This document shows, one piece after another, positions 1 through 8,827 of a DNA stretch of 64,000 nucleotides. Source of the DNA: Alteromonas macleodii (GTDB taxonomy: Bacteria > Pseudomonadota > Gammaproteobacteria > Enterobacterales > Alteromonadaceae); assembly GCF_903772925.1 (NCBI RefSeq), contig NZ_LR812090.1, forward strand, positions 1,446,333 to 1,510,332. The letters are read 5' to 3'. Numbering within the stretch: the stretch's first letter is position 1; each line of letters opens with the position of its first letter. Made by a program: the position numbers and the translations under genes. Below the pieces are notes generated by a model. The model searched no databases. It was not told where the DNA came from and saw only the letters and a program-made list of their open reading frames with translations.

Positions 1-758
1 TATGGAATAGTTTACCGGGTAAAGCGGTAATTCTGTTTGTCTATGCCGTTATCGCCAATTTTGCTCTCGCTTCTGCTAGCGGGTTAGTAAACAACATAAC
101 CGGTGTTTCCGCAGGTGCGCTGCCCTACAGCCACAATTTCGCGCTCATACTTATGGTGCCAAGTTGGTTCTTTGTCACCACGTTAATGGCACTCGTTGGC
201 GGAATGCTAGTTATTTTTATTTATCTGTTTTTTCTACTACTACTCAAGCCCTTTGGTGTGCAAAAACTGTGGCATAAGCCTGGTTATCGCTATGTTTTGT
301 CTACCGCTGTGGCGCGGTTTGTTTGGACATTAGGTGTAGCGCTTCAGCTTAGCGTATTAGCAGGGCAAGTAGGGCTACTTTCCGAGTTTAGTGCTGAAAG
401 CACAAGCCAGCTGATCACAATCGAAAACGAGACAGAAACGTCGATTGAGGACAGTGAGGTTCTACTCAATGACAAACAAGCGGAAGATACTTCTGAACTG
501 GAAGACGATTTAACCGCGCTTATCACCGACGCCAAGGAAAAAAGTATTCGCTATAAAAAGGCACAACGCCAAGCGTTGGCTAGCTTTATCTATGAGTTTG
601 AAGCGGATTCACGTTCGCGCTGTGCTCACCCTGAAGGAACGCGCGTCATCGAGCTTAATGATTACGAGATATTACAAATAGCGCAAACGCCCGAAGATGA
701 AATTGGCTACACGTATACAGTAGAGCCTTGTCGTTCAGCTGCTATTGGGCTCGATTAA
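1..758 (+). CDS. Membrane protein, 5'-truncated by window edge
   Basis: The frame ending at 758 is open back to base 3, so the gene begins upstream of the window; the first in-window ATG (153) is in the middle of a hydrophobic stretch and is not a convincing start. The visible part has about three membrane segments (a short one near the edge, a long Leu/Phe-rich one encoded near 165-250, another near 300-365), followed by an acidic, Glu/Asp/Thr-rich soluble tail containing two cysteines. I do not recognise the family. Probably an inner-membrane protein with a long C-terminal soluble tail. Confidence 0.7.
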   Translation, partial: WNSLPGKAVILFVYAVIANFALASASGLVNNITGVSAGALPYSHNFALILMVPSWFFVTTLMALVGGMLVIFIYLFFLLLLKPFGVQKLWHKPGYRYVLSTAVARFVWTLGVALQLSVLAGQVGLLSEFSAESTSQLITIENETETSIEDSEVLLNDKQAEDTSELEDDLTALITDAKEKSIRYKKAQRQALASFIYEFEADSRSRCAHPEGTRVIELNDYEILQIAQTPEDEIGYTYTVEPCRSAAIGLD

Positions 759-868
759 AGGGCCTGCTTTTTTCGTTCATAGTTTGCAGGGCCATCGCCG
801 GTTTAGATTAAATGTACAAATGGCGATACCTTGATTACGCTTTAAGAGTATCTGCCGTGAGTATATAG

Positions 869-1579
869 CTACTTGGCATCTCGTACACAACGAACGCTAG
901 ACATATAGTCTTTGTTAAGCTTAGCTCTTCTAATTTCGCCCTTATGTGAGTTCCACCACGAATAGGCGAGGGTGCGAGCGTACGCCTCTTTATCAGTGGC
1001 GCTAGTACTTGTCCAAAACTCGGTGTACATGCCTTGCGTGATATACCAGTTGCCTATTTTTACACCTGCTGGCATAGCGCCAAAGTGAGATTGATTAACT
1101 TTAGCCTGATCAAACTCTTTAAATAGAGTATCAGGCTGTTCTGCTTTTAAAGTAATAGCAATATCATTATTTCCGCGCCAGCCCTCTTTCGAAAGCTCGC
1201 TTTGTGCTATACCAATAGCGCGTTCCATACTTTGCCAATCTTCATCGGTAGCTATACGCCATCCACTAGGATACAGCTTTCGCTGGTCATTTACGTCTTG
1301 CCAATGATAAAGCCTTCCATATTTAAGTAGGTTCTTTTTGTCATCTTTTGGAATAAACCCTGATGCAACAGGGCTTCCATCTTGAAATTGGGTAGCTCTT
1401 AGGTTCTCTGCAAACCATTCAAGTTTACCTATTTTAACGGTTTTATAGCGATTACCTTCTAAATCTTGAAAAGTACTCACAGTGTTTTCAATTTCTTTGC
1501 TTGTGCCATTAATCGAAGCAGGCTCTGCGGGCGTAGATGTCATCATAAAAAATCCTAAGAATAAGGCAGCACTTATCAT
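869..1579 (-). CDS. FISUMP-domain secreted protein
   Basis: Resembles the Fibrobacter succinogenes major paralogous (FISUMP) domain. Visible motifs are WFAENLRATQFQDG, YGRLYHWQDV, PSGWRIATDEDW, EFWTSTSATD and the terminal SSVRCVRD. These proteins are usually exported or surface-located and of unknown function. The N-terminus is hydrophobic (ISAALFLGFFM), consistent with a signal peptide. An open TTG start at 1648 would overlap the upstream SDR gene by 46 bp and give an odd leader; the ATG at 1579 is preferred, although no good Shine-Dalgarno sequence is visible. It follows the SDR gene on the same strand and could be co-transcribed. Confidence 0.7.
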   Translation of the reverse strand: MISAALFLGFFMMTSTPAEPASINGTSKEIENTVSTFQDLEGNRYKTVKIGKLEWFAENLRATQFQDGSPVASGFIPKDDKKNLLKYGRLYHWQDVNDQRKLYPSGWRIATDEDWQSMERAIGIAQSELSKEGWRGNNDIAITLKAEQPDTLFKEFDQAKVNQSHFGAMPAGVKIGNWYITQGMYTEFWTSTSATDKEAYARTLAYSWWNSHKGEIRRAKLNKDYMSSVRCVRDAK

Positions 1580-1602
1580 GTTGTGAAAACTCAATTTAGC
1601 AG

Positions 1603-2553
1603 CTAAAACGACCAGGCAAAGCCTGTTGCTTCTTCTGACACGGCCCAAAGCTTTGTTAGCACTTTTTTGTCTACGACAAAATCCTCTAATTTACATTCTC
1701 CAACGGGACCGCCAAAATTCATTAGACCCGTTGGACCATAATAGGCACGCTGTTTAATTTTATCTTCGGTGGCACACATCACTTCAGGGTAGGCGCCTTT
1801 CTCTGCAGATTGAGCCAAGCCTATTTTCACCATAAAAGACCAAGAAATGCGTGTTAAAAAGCTAGCGCTTTCTCGTATAAGAGTAGTGTTCGAAGCGCCG
1901 GGGTGACACACAAATACCTTCACTTGCTTGTTATGTGCTTTTACTTTGTCTTGAAGCTCGTACGCAAACATCATTTGCGCCAGTTTACTCTGACTGTATA
2001 CCTTATTGGGGTTGTAATTTTTGTCCCAGTTCATGTCGTCAAACTGCATGGTTCTTAGCCCCATTTTGTGTCCTTCACTGGCAACGACTACAATGCTTCC
2101 CTTCGATTCATTAATACGATCGAATAACAAACCGCACAGTAAAAAGTGCCCGTAGTGGTTAACGCCTAATTGACTTTCAAAGCCATCTTCAGTGAATTGT
2201 TGCGTTGAAATCTGCGCAATAGCAGCATTACAAATCAGCGCGTCAATCACTGGAACGCGCGTTAGAATTTCTTTAGCTGATTGTCTCACAGCATTAAGGC
2301 TGCTTAGGTCAAGGCGTATATAGCTGACATTGGCATCGTCGCCAAACTCTTGTTTTAGCGTAGCGATAGCGTCATGGGATTTGCTCGGGCTTCGGTTCAG
2401 CATGACTACTTTCGCACCTTTTGAAAGCAAAATTCGTGTTGCTTCATACCCCGCGCCCGTATTTGCGCCTGTTATTAAAAATGTCTTATCTTTTGCGTTT
2501 TCAATACGCGAAGGCGTCCACCCGCCTTTTCCAAATTGATTGCTCTTTGCCAT
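1603..2553 (-). CDS. Short-chain dehydrogenase/reductase
   Basis: Classical Rossmann-fold SDR, probably an NAD(P)-dependent oxidoreductase similar to the retinol dehydrogenase/WW-domain oxidoreductase-like group. The cofactor motif TGANTGAGYEA lies near residue 28, the NAA-type motif ICNAAIAQ near 110, and the catalytic Y-x3-K is YSQSKLA. ATG 2553 is chosen over the GTG at 2574 because GAAGGTG sits about 8 nt upstream. The gene is divergent from an AraC-type regulator across about 200 bp, a layout suggesting that regulator controls it (inference). The substrate cannot be read from sequence. Confidence 0.88.
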   Translation of the reverse strand: MAKSNQFGKGGWTPSRIENAKDKTFLITGANTGAGYEATRILLSKGAKVVMLNRSPSKSHDAIATLKQEFGDDANVSYIRLDLSSLNAVRQSAKEILTRVPVIDALICNAAIAQISTQQFTEDGFESQLGVNHYGHFLLCGLLFDRINESKGSIVVVASEGHKMGLRTMQFDDMNWDKNYNPNKVYSQSKLAQMMFAYELQDKVKAHNKQVKVFVCHPGASNTTLIRESASFLTRISWSFMVKIGLAQSAEKGAYPEVMCATEDKIKQRAYYGPTGLMNFGGPVGECKLEDFVVDKKVLTKLWAVSEEATGFAWSF

Positions 2554-2756
2554 CTGCTTAGCACCTTCTGTCACTAAAATTTGTATATTTGTAATATAAT
2601 GACTATTGCTTCGCTTAAGTAGGCGATAAGCTCTTTAAAATTTTCCTATTCGTATCACTTTGTTGTTTTGAGTGAAATTTGTTGCTAGATTGCAAAACGA
2701 AAAACAGAGTAAAGCACGTAACGTAAATAAATGGTGAGGTAGTGGTTTAAAACGCT

Positions 2757-3656
2757 ATGAACAAAGCACTAATAAAGCAATTAATTGAAGATAAAGTGGA
2801 AAGCAGCGGTTTATACGATACCGGGATCGATGGTGTTCAACTTTTTAAAATAACACAGCCCATCGAATGTGGCCCTGTGGTGTACGAACCGTCACTAACC
2901 GCTATTGTTTACGGTGGAAAGGAAGCTATTTTAAATGGAGAAAAGCACACGTTTAATACCAGTAAATACACGTGCTGCACTATGTCTATGCCTGTAGAAG
3001 CGGGTATTCCCGACGCTTCGGAAGATAGTCCTCTATTGGGTGTATATATTTCATTAAATAGCAGAATGATGACTGATTTAGCCATAGAGTTTGAAAGTGT
3101 AGGCGGTAATTTTCGTCAATCGTCAGCTTCGTCTGTACCCTCGGGTATTGCTTCTGCACATTGGGATGCTAATTTCACCGAAGCTTTATACCGCTTACTT
3201 CTGCTCACCGATAACGCTACCGATATAGCTATGTTATCGAGTGCACGCTTACGTGAACTGTATTACTCGGTATTGAAAGGGGAGGCTGGTAACACAGTAA
3301 GAGGTAGCTTTGGGTTAGGTAACGCCATAGGGCGCGCTATTGAATACCTGGCCTCCCATGTGGCTGAGAATGTCACTATTGACGATATGGCGAGCAAGGT
3401 TGGAATGAGTAAGGCTGTATTTCATCGTAAGTTTAAGCAAGCCACCAATATGTCGCCTATCCAGTTTGTAAAATCGATGAGATTAAACAACGCGGCAAAA
3501 CGTATAGCTGACGGCACAAATGTAAGTGTTGCAGCGATGGATGTCGGCTATGTAAGCTCATCGCAATTTAGCCGAGATTTTAAGCGAATGTATGGCTTGT
3601 CGCCGAAGCAATGGGAAAAAGAGAATAAAGCTAGAGCCGCGACTATGTTGCAGTAG
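2757..3656 (+). CDS. AraC-family transcriptional regulator
   Basis: 299 aa, with an AraC-type N-terminal cupin-like domain (roughly residues 20-170: PVVYEPSLTAIVYGGKEAIL, MSMPVEAGIP) and a C-terminal double helix-turn-helix (about 195-290: MASKVGMSKAVFHRKFKQ, VSVAAMDVGYVSSSQFSRDF). This architecture is the AraC_N (PF06719) plus HTH_18 type often found next to oxidoreductase genes. It is divergent from the SDR gene, which is its likely target. The effector is unknown. It ends before a bidirectional terminator shared with asnS. Confidence 0.9.
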   Translation: MNKALIKQLIEDKVESSGLYDTGIDGVQLFKITQPIECGPVVYEPSLTAIVYGGKEAILNGEKHTFNTSKYTCCTMSMPVEAGIPDASEDSPLLGVYISLNSRMMTDLAIEFESVGGNFRQSSASSVPSGIASAHWDANFTEALYRLLLLTDNATDIAMLSSARLRELYYSVLKGEAGNTVRGSFGLGNAIGRAIEYLASHVAENVTIDDMASKVGMSKAVFHRKFKQATNMSPIQFVKSMRLNNAAKRIADGTNVSVAAMDVGYVSSSQFSRDFKRMYGLSPKQWEKENKARAATMLQ

Positions 3657-3707
3657 TTTAGTCAAAATGAGTTTCTGAATTAAAGCACATAGGCGATGGA
3701 GAAATAA

Positions 3708-3740
3708 AAAAGCTCGCGACAGTAGACTGTTGCGAGCTTT
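3708..3740. terminator. Bidirectional terminator between AraC gene and asnS
   Basis: Stem AGCTCGC...GCGAGCT, flanked by an A run on the left and T-rich sequence on the right, lies between two convergent genes, so it can serve both strands. Confidence 0.75.
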
Positions 3741-3765
3741 CGTTTCATTAGTACAGCAACACTGC

Positions 3766-5163
3766 TTAGAAGCTAGCGTTACCTGGTGTACGTGGGAATG
3801 GGATAACGTCACGTACGTTTTGCATGCCGGTTACGTATGCAACAAGACGTTCGAAACCTAGACCGAAACCTGAGTGAGGTACAGTGCCGTAGCGGCGAAG
3901 GTCGCGATACCATGCGTAATCTTCTTTAGATAGTCCCATTTCATCAAGACGAGCGTCGAATACATCTAAACGTTCTTCACGCTGTGAACCACCGATAATT
4001 TCGCCGATACCTGGCGCTAGCACGTCCATTGCTGCAACGGTTTTGCCGTCATCGTTAATACGCATGTAGAAGGCTTTAATATCTTTTGGATAGTTCTGCA
4101 TGATGATTGGTGCACCAACATGCTCTTCGGCAAGGTAACGCTCATGCTCAGAAGACAAATCAATACCCCATTCAACCGGGAATTCGAATTTCTTGCCGCA
4201 ATTTTGAAGAATTTCAATAGCGTCGGTGTAATCCATGCGAACGAAGTCAGAGCTAACTAGCTTTTCTAAACGCTCAACCGCATCTTTTTTGATGCGCTGG
4301 GCGAAGAATGCCATATCATCAGGCAATTCTTCTAGTACCGCTTTACACACATACTTCAGCATGTCTTCAGCAAGCTGTGCTACGTCTTTTAATTCAGCAA
4401 ACGCCACTTCAGGTTCAATCATCCAGAACTCGGCAAGGTGACGAGAGGTATTTGAGTTCTCTGCACGGAACGTAGGTCCGAAGGTGTATACCTTAGACAT
4501 AGCCGTACAGTATGTTTCAACGTTAAGCTGACCTGATACTGTTAGGTAAGTTTCTTTACCGAAGAAATCTTCTGAGTAATCAACGTTGCCTTTATCGTCT
4601 AGTGGAAGGTTCATCATATCAAGTGTTGATACGCGGAACATTTCACCTGCACCTTCTGTATCGCTAGCCGTAAGAATTGGGGTAGAGATCCAGTAGTAGC
4701 CCTTTTCGTGGAAGAAGCGATGGATAGCTTGAGATAAACAGTTACGTACACGGGTGACCGCACCAATAACATTAGTACGCGGGCGCAGGTGTGCGTATTC
4801 ACGTAGATATTCTATGCTGTGGCGCTTTGCCGCCATTGGGTAGGTATCAGGGTTTTCAACCAAACCTACAATTTCTACCTCGGTAGCATCAATTTCTAGT
4901 GATTGCCCTTGGCCTTGCGATTCTTTCACTGTACCGGTTACCGACAATGAGCAACCAGCAGTAAGGCGCTGGATATCGGCGTAATTTGACAGAGAATTTA
5001 GCGCAATAACTTGTACAGGATCGAAGCAACTACCATCGTGTAGTGCAATAAATGATAACCCCGCTTTAGAGTCGCGGCGTGTTCTTACCCAACCCTTAAC
5101 GGTTACCGATTCGCCAACGGCGTACTTACCTTTAAGCACGTCAACTACGGGCGCATGCGTCAT
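3766..5163 (-). CDS. asnS: Asparaginyl-tRNA synthetase
   Basis: Class IIb aminoacyl-tRNA synthetase charging tRNA-Asn in the cytoplasm. 465 aa, the usual length. An N-terminal OB-fold anticodon-binding domain (residues about 1-110: [20 protein letters not shown]) precedes the catalytic core. Motif 2 is visible as [20 protein letters not shown] and motif 3 as [15 protein letters not shown] near the C-terminus, which ends in the family's [13 protein letters not shown] 5163 gives the standard start. It stands alone, converging on the AraC regulator gene. Confidence 0.97.
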   Translation of the reverse strand: MTHAPVVDVLKGKYAVGESVTVKGWVRTRRDSKAGLSFIALHDGSCFDPVQVIALNSLSNYADIQRLTAGCSLSVTGTVKESQGQGQSLEIDATEVEIVGLVENPDTYPMAAKRHSIEYLREYAHLRPRTNVIGAVTRVRNCLSQAIHRFFHEKGYYWISTPILTASDTEGAGEMFRVSTLDMMNLPLDDKGNVDYSEDFFGKETYLTVSGQLNVETYCTAMSKVYTFGPTFRAENSNTSRHLAEFWMIEPEVAFAELKDVAQLAEDMLKYVCKAVLEELPDDMAFFAQRIKKDAVERLEKLVSSDFVRMDYTDAIEILQNCGKKFEFPVEWGIDLSSEHERYLAEEHVGAPIIMQNYPKDIKAFYMRINDDGKTVAAMDVLAPGIGEIIGGSQREERLDVFDARLDEMGLSKEDYAWYRDLRRYGTVPHSGFGLGFERLVAYVTGMQNVRDVIPFPRTPGNASF

Positions 5164-5508
5164 GTTAATTTCTCCGTCTTACTGATCTTATGTTGTTGCT
5201 CGAATACGCATCGAGTGTATCAACCCAGTGCAATAAACTATGTATGAAAAATTGCACTAAAATTTGCTTTATGGTCAATGTTTTGGATTGCTGTGCCGAT
5301 AAGTGTTTAATGTCGGTAAAATGCACTTTGAAGTAATGGTTAACTTCTTTATGTCATTTATGTATCGCGAATTATAGAAATAAATATAAATAACGAGATA
5401 CACCGAACGGAATTCGCTTCGGCGATGTAAAAATAACCAATGAAATACAATCCAATAGCACGCTAGTATACCCAACATAAAGCGGGATGCCAGAGAACAG
5501 AGTGACAA
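5164..5508. other. AT-rich intergenic region
   Basis: 345 bases between the divergent asnS and 5509 genes. It must contain both promoters, but I see no clear paired -35/-10 hexamers, repeat or RNA gene. Confidence 0.4.
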
Positions 5509-5997
5509 ATGGGAAATAAAAATGATTCAGGCACGTCGGTACGTAACCAGCAGCAAACGCAGGGGGAATCGCAACGGGCGTCACAATCCTCTGCAACTGG
5601 CGATATTGATAGGCGTTCTATGACCTATGAGCAACTAGCTGAACGGCGTTCGACACCGCGCTCACAGACACCCTTTTATAAGGTAATGCTTGGCCTCAAC
5701 GTGTTCGGTTGGGTGGGAATGGTGGTGGTTCTTATATTGTTTCACTACGCTAGGCCCGACTTCATCAGTGGCGTTCAGCAGTATTGGGGAATAGAAGGGG
5801 ACTCGTCTTGGTCTGAAGGTCATTTGTCTGCCATGACTATTATGCTGCAGGTATGTTTAATAGTAAGCCTTGTCAGCATTGTCATGCGTGCAAGACGCAA
5901 TCGTCGACGCACAGACTCCTTCGGCGTAAACCTTATAATTTTGTTTGCTATTGCGGCAATTAGTTTGATTACTCTTGCTACTACGCTGGGGTTATAG
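5509..5997 (+). CDS. Small three-helix membrane protein of unknown function
   Basis: 162 aa. A hydrophilic, Gln/Ser/Arg-rich N-terminal region of about 55 residues is followed by a membrane helix (MLGLNVFGWVGMVVVLILF), a short loop, a second helix (MTIMLQVCLIVSLVSIVM), an Arg-rich patch (RARRNRRRT) and a third helix (NLIILFAIAAISLITLATTL). No enzymatic motif is visible. Similar small proteins are widespread in marine gammaproteobacteria as conserved hypotheticals; I cannot assign a role. The gene is followed by a strong hairpin terminator. Confidence 0.75.
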   Translation: MGNKNDSGTSVRNQQQTQGESQRASQSSATGDIDRRSMTYEQLAERRSTPRSQTPFYKVMLGLNVFGWVGMVVVLILFHYARPDFISGVQQYWGIEGDSSWSEGHLSAMTIMLQVCLIVSLVSIVMRARRNRRRTDSFGVNLIILFAIAAISLITLATTLGL

Positions 5998-6033
5998 CGC
6001 AGGTTAACTAACGAAATTAATAGCGATAAGATC

Positions 6034-6077
6034 AAAAAAGCTTGGCACTTTACGTCAGTAGAGCAGCCAAGCTTTTT
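6034..6077. terminator. Rho-independent terminator
   Basis: AAAAAGCTTGGC and GCCAAGCTTTTT form a perfect stem between the convergent genes at 5997 and 6121. The A run and T run make it usable on both strands. Confidence 0.8.
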
Positions 6078-6120
6078 GTTGTCAGTTAACTATTTTTACT
6101 TACGTTCTACAACTCGCGGC

Positions 6121-7089
6121 TTATATAAATGCTGCCTGAACTAACCAGTAGGTATAAGCAATGTAGGCAAGCACAAATGCTCCACCTTCTAGACGATTAA
6201 GACGACCTTGACGTTTAATACCGATACAGAAAATGAAAAGTGCCACGGTAGAGACAAACATAACCATAGCGTCACGGTATAAGAACTCAGCCCCTACTGT
6301 CATAGGTTGTATCGTCCCTGCAATACCCACAACGGTTAGGGTATTAAACATATTAGAGCCAATCACATTACCAATCGCTAAATCATGCTCGCCTTTTTTA
6401 ACTGCCATTAATGATGAAGCGAGTTCGGGTAGTGATGTACCAATGGCTATCACCGTAAGCCCGATAATCGTATCACTTACACCAAAGAAGGTTGCGTATT
6501 CCACTGCGCCCCACACAAGCATGCGAGAGCTTGCAACAAGTAGTAACAAACCGGCAATCAGCCATATAACATGGGTTTTAACCGTGCCTTCGTTGCTGTT
6601 GATTTCTTCGTCGTATTCTTCTGCGAGGGCGTCTTTATCGCCTTTCATTGCATGATAGATACTCCATGAAATCAGCAGTACAAATAGTCCTAGCAAAGAA
6701 AACGCATCATCTTTGGAAACCGTTAAATCCCATACCTGCCACACAGCAAAAAAAGTGATACCCAGTAATACGGGCAATTCTTTTTTGATAATTTCCGATC
6801 TGACCGCAATAGGGCTAATGACGGCGGTTAAGCCTAAAATTAGCAAAATGTTTGCGATATTCGAGCCGTAGGCATTTCCCAACGCAATGCCCGAGTTGCC
6901 CTGATACGCAGCGAAGATGGAGACGATGATTTCAGGAGCCGACGTACCAAACCCAATAATAAGCATACCTATTAATAGGGGGGAAACACCAAAATGATTA
7001 GCGACTGATGCGGCGCCACCCACAAATTTTCCTGCACTCCAAAGCAGTACTGGTAAACCGATTAGAATAGCCAGACTGGCTAGTAACAT
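6121..7089 (-). CDS. Calcium/sodium antiporter, YrbG family
   Basis: 322-aa inner-membrane cation exchanger of the Na+/Ca2+ (CaCA) superfamily. Two inverted halves are visible, each with an alpha-repeat signature: IIGFGTSAPEI followed by ALGNAYGSNIANIL in the N-half, and VIAIGTSLPELASS followed by AIGNVIGSNMFN in the C-half. The acidic hydrophilic loop between the halves (KGDKDALAEEYDEE) is typical of the regulatory linker. The family is thought to extrude Ca2+ in exchange for Na+ (with or without K+). Single gene, converging on the preceding one. Confidence 0.92.
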   Translation of the reverse strand: MLLASLAILIGLPVLLWSAGKFVGGAASVANHFGVSPLLIGMLIIGFGTSAPEIIVSIFAAYQGNSGIALGNAYGSNIANILLILGLTAVISPIAVRSEIIKKELPVLLGITFFAVWQVWDLTVSKDDAFSLLGLFVLLISWSIYHAMKGDKDALAEEYDEEINSNEGTVKTHVIWLIAGLLLLVASSRMLVWGAVEYATFFGVSDTIIGLTVIAIGTSLPELASSLMAVKKGEHDLAIGNVIGSNMFNTLTVVGIAGTIQPMTVGAEFLYRDAMVMFVSTVALFIFCIGIKRQGRLNRLEGGAFVLAYIAYTYWLVQAAFI

Positions 7090-7339
7090 ACTTACTCCTC
7101 AAACCATTTGTATCGTTCCGCCCATTTCTATTTATAGGCAAAATTAATAAACAAAAGCTGTATCAATAGATTTAATTGTACATCAGTTTTAATTGTCATT
7201 TCGATGAAAAAAAGGCGTGCAGATTGTGCTATGCAAAATGAAAGTTAGGCGTAAACTTCGCGCCTAAATAACTGTGTACGCTATTTGAACAGCGCAGTTT
7301 AGTTGTTAACCGTCTTACCATTTTTTAGAAGCGACATTA

Positions 7340-8827
7340 ATGCACAACACCTTGATTGTTACTGATGATGTTACCCCTTTTCGTAACTCTTCATTAACCG
7401 TACTTACTTTTCAAGAATATCTTGCTGAATTCCCAAAGTTAAACGAACCCAAAACCCGGGTTATCAATATTTGCGATACCACGCGATATTTGAGCGAGGG
7501 CTATTACTGTTCGCTGCTGGCTCAGGCGCGTAACCATTCGGTATTGCCATCAGTAAATACCGTTAATGATTTACGTATGGCCGAAGAGAAAAGTGTCGAT
7601 CGCATCGCTTTTTCCTTACAGGTATCTCAAGACAACACTGAAATTAAAAATGAACCTATATTAGTACTTTTCGGTGAAGTGAAAGATCAGCGCTTTAAAC
7701 GTTTGGCCCGCCAAGCGTTCGAAAAATATCCGTATCCGATATTGATGTTAAGCCTTGTGGTTACCGATAAAAGTGTTTTGCCCAAAACGAAGGGTAAAGC
7801 GCAAATTGAAGGCTTTGCCACGTTGCAGGCGAGAGCATTTAAAGATTTAGATGCAGTGCAGCAAGAACACTTCATTCAGCAGCTTGAAGTACACACAAAA
7901 ATACAGTGGAAAGCAGGTAAAGCAAGTAAGCGCACGCGTTGGGATATGGCCATTTTGGTTAACCCTGAAGAGAGCACGCCGCCTAGTGATGAACGCGCCA
8001 TTAAAAGTTTTGTGAAAGCAGCTGAAAAAGTGGGTTTTCGCGCAGATGTGGTGAGTCGCCTGTCGCAAGAAGAATTGGGGCACTATGATGCATTGTTCAT
8101 TCGTGAAACCACGGCGATTGACCATCATACTTACCGTTTAGCGCGTGCCGCAGAGCGAGAAGGCATAGTGGTTATGGACGATACGCAGTCAATTCTGCGC
8201 TGCTGTAACAAAGTGTACCTGCAGGACGCGTTTGCTTATCAGAAAGTACCGGCGCCGAAAGCCACGTTTGTATCGAGCGCTACCGATGAAGTATGCGAAA
8301 AACTAATGGCTGACTTTGGTTTGCCGCTTGTTTTAAAACTGCCAGAGAGCTCGTTTTCACGCGGCGTGCACAAGGCTGAAAATAAAGATGCGCTAAAGAC
8401 GCGTTTAGAACAAATGCTGGCTGAATCGGCGCTTGTTCTGGTTCAGGAATATATATTCACTGAATTCGACTGGCGAATTGGTGTTTTAGGTGGTAAACCT
8501 ATCTACGCTTGCCAGTATTTTATGGTGCGCAACCATTGGCAGATATACAACCATCAGGGAGATAGATTCTCTTCGGGCGGTTTTACCACAATGCCCACAT
8601 TTGAAGTTCCCAAGCCGGTACTACAAGCCGCTATAAAGGCCGCGAAAGCCGTGGGTAATGGTCTGTACGGTGTCGATATTAAGCAGACCGGAAATGCTGT
8701 TTATGTTATTGAAGTAAACGACAACCCAAGTATCGACTCGGGAGTCGAAGATAAATATTTAGGCAAAGAACTGTACGAATTGATTATGCAGGAATTTGCT
8801 AACAGGCTGGAGCAAAGAGGGCGATGA
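7340..8827 (+). CDS. RimK-family ATP-grasp ligase with N-terminal RLAN-like domain
   Basis: 495 aa, far longer than RimK (about 300). The N-terminal half (about 1-200) resembles the RimK-like ligase N-terminal (RLAN) domain. The C-terminal 300 residues form an ATP-grasp ligase: LPLVLKLPESSFSRGVHKA is the nucleotide-binding lid, FDWRIGVLGGKPIYACQY the central strand, and VIEVNDNPSIDSG carries the Mg2+-binding Glu/Asn. Such enzymes join an amino acid, often Glu, to a carboxylate of a peptide or protein. The stop overlaps the next ATG (ATGATG context), showing translational coupling with a GNAT/C39 protein. The pair looks like one peptide- or protein-modification module with unknown substrate. 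Confidence 0.88.
   Translation: MHNTLIVTDDVTPFRNSSLTVLTFQEYLAEFPKLNEPKTRVINICDTTRYLSEGYYCSLLAQARNHSVLPSVNTVNDLRMAEEKSVDRIAFSLQVSQDNTEIKNEPILVLFGEVKDQRFKRLARQAFEKYPYPILMLSLVVTDKSVLPKTKGKAQIEGFATLQARAFKDLDAVQQEHFIQQLEVHTKIQWKAGKASKRTRWDMAILVNPEESTPPSDERAIKSFVKAAEKVGFRADVVSRLSQEELGHYDALFIRETTAIDHHTYRLARAAEREGIVVMDDTQSILRCCNKVYLQDAFAYQKVPAPKATFVSSATDEVCEKLMADFGLPLVLKLPESSFSRGVHKAENKDALKTRLEQMLAESALVLVQEYIFTEFDWRIGVLGGKPIYACQYFMVRNHWQIYNHQGDRFSSGGFTTMPTFEVPKPVLQAAIKAAKAVGNGLYGVDIKQTGNAVYVIEVNDNPSIDSGVEDKYLGKELYELIMQEFANRLEQRGR

Noticed and set aside
3558..3812. Minus-strand 84-codon frame across the AraC gene end
   Set aside because: It spans the terminator and the ends of two real genes in another frame; no family resemblance.
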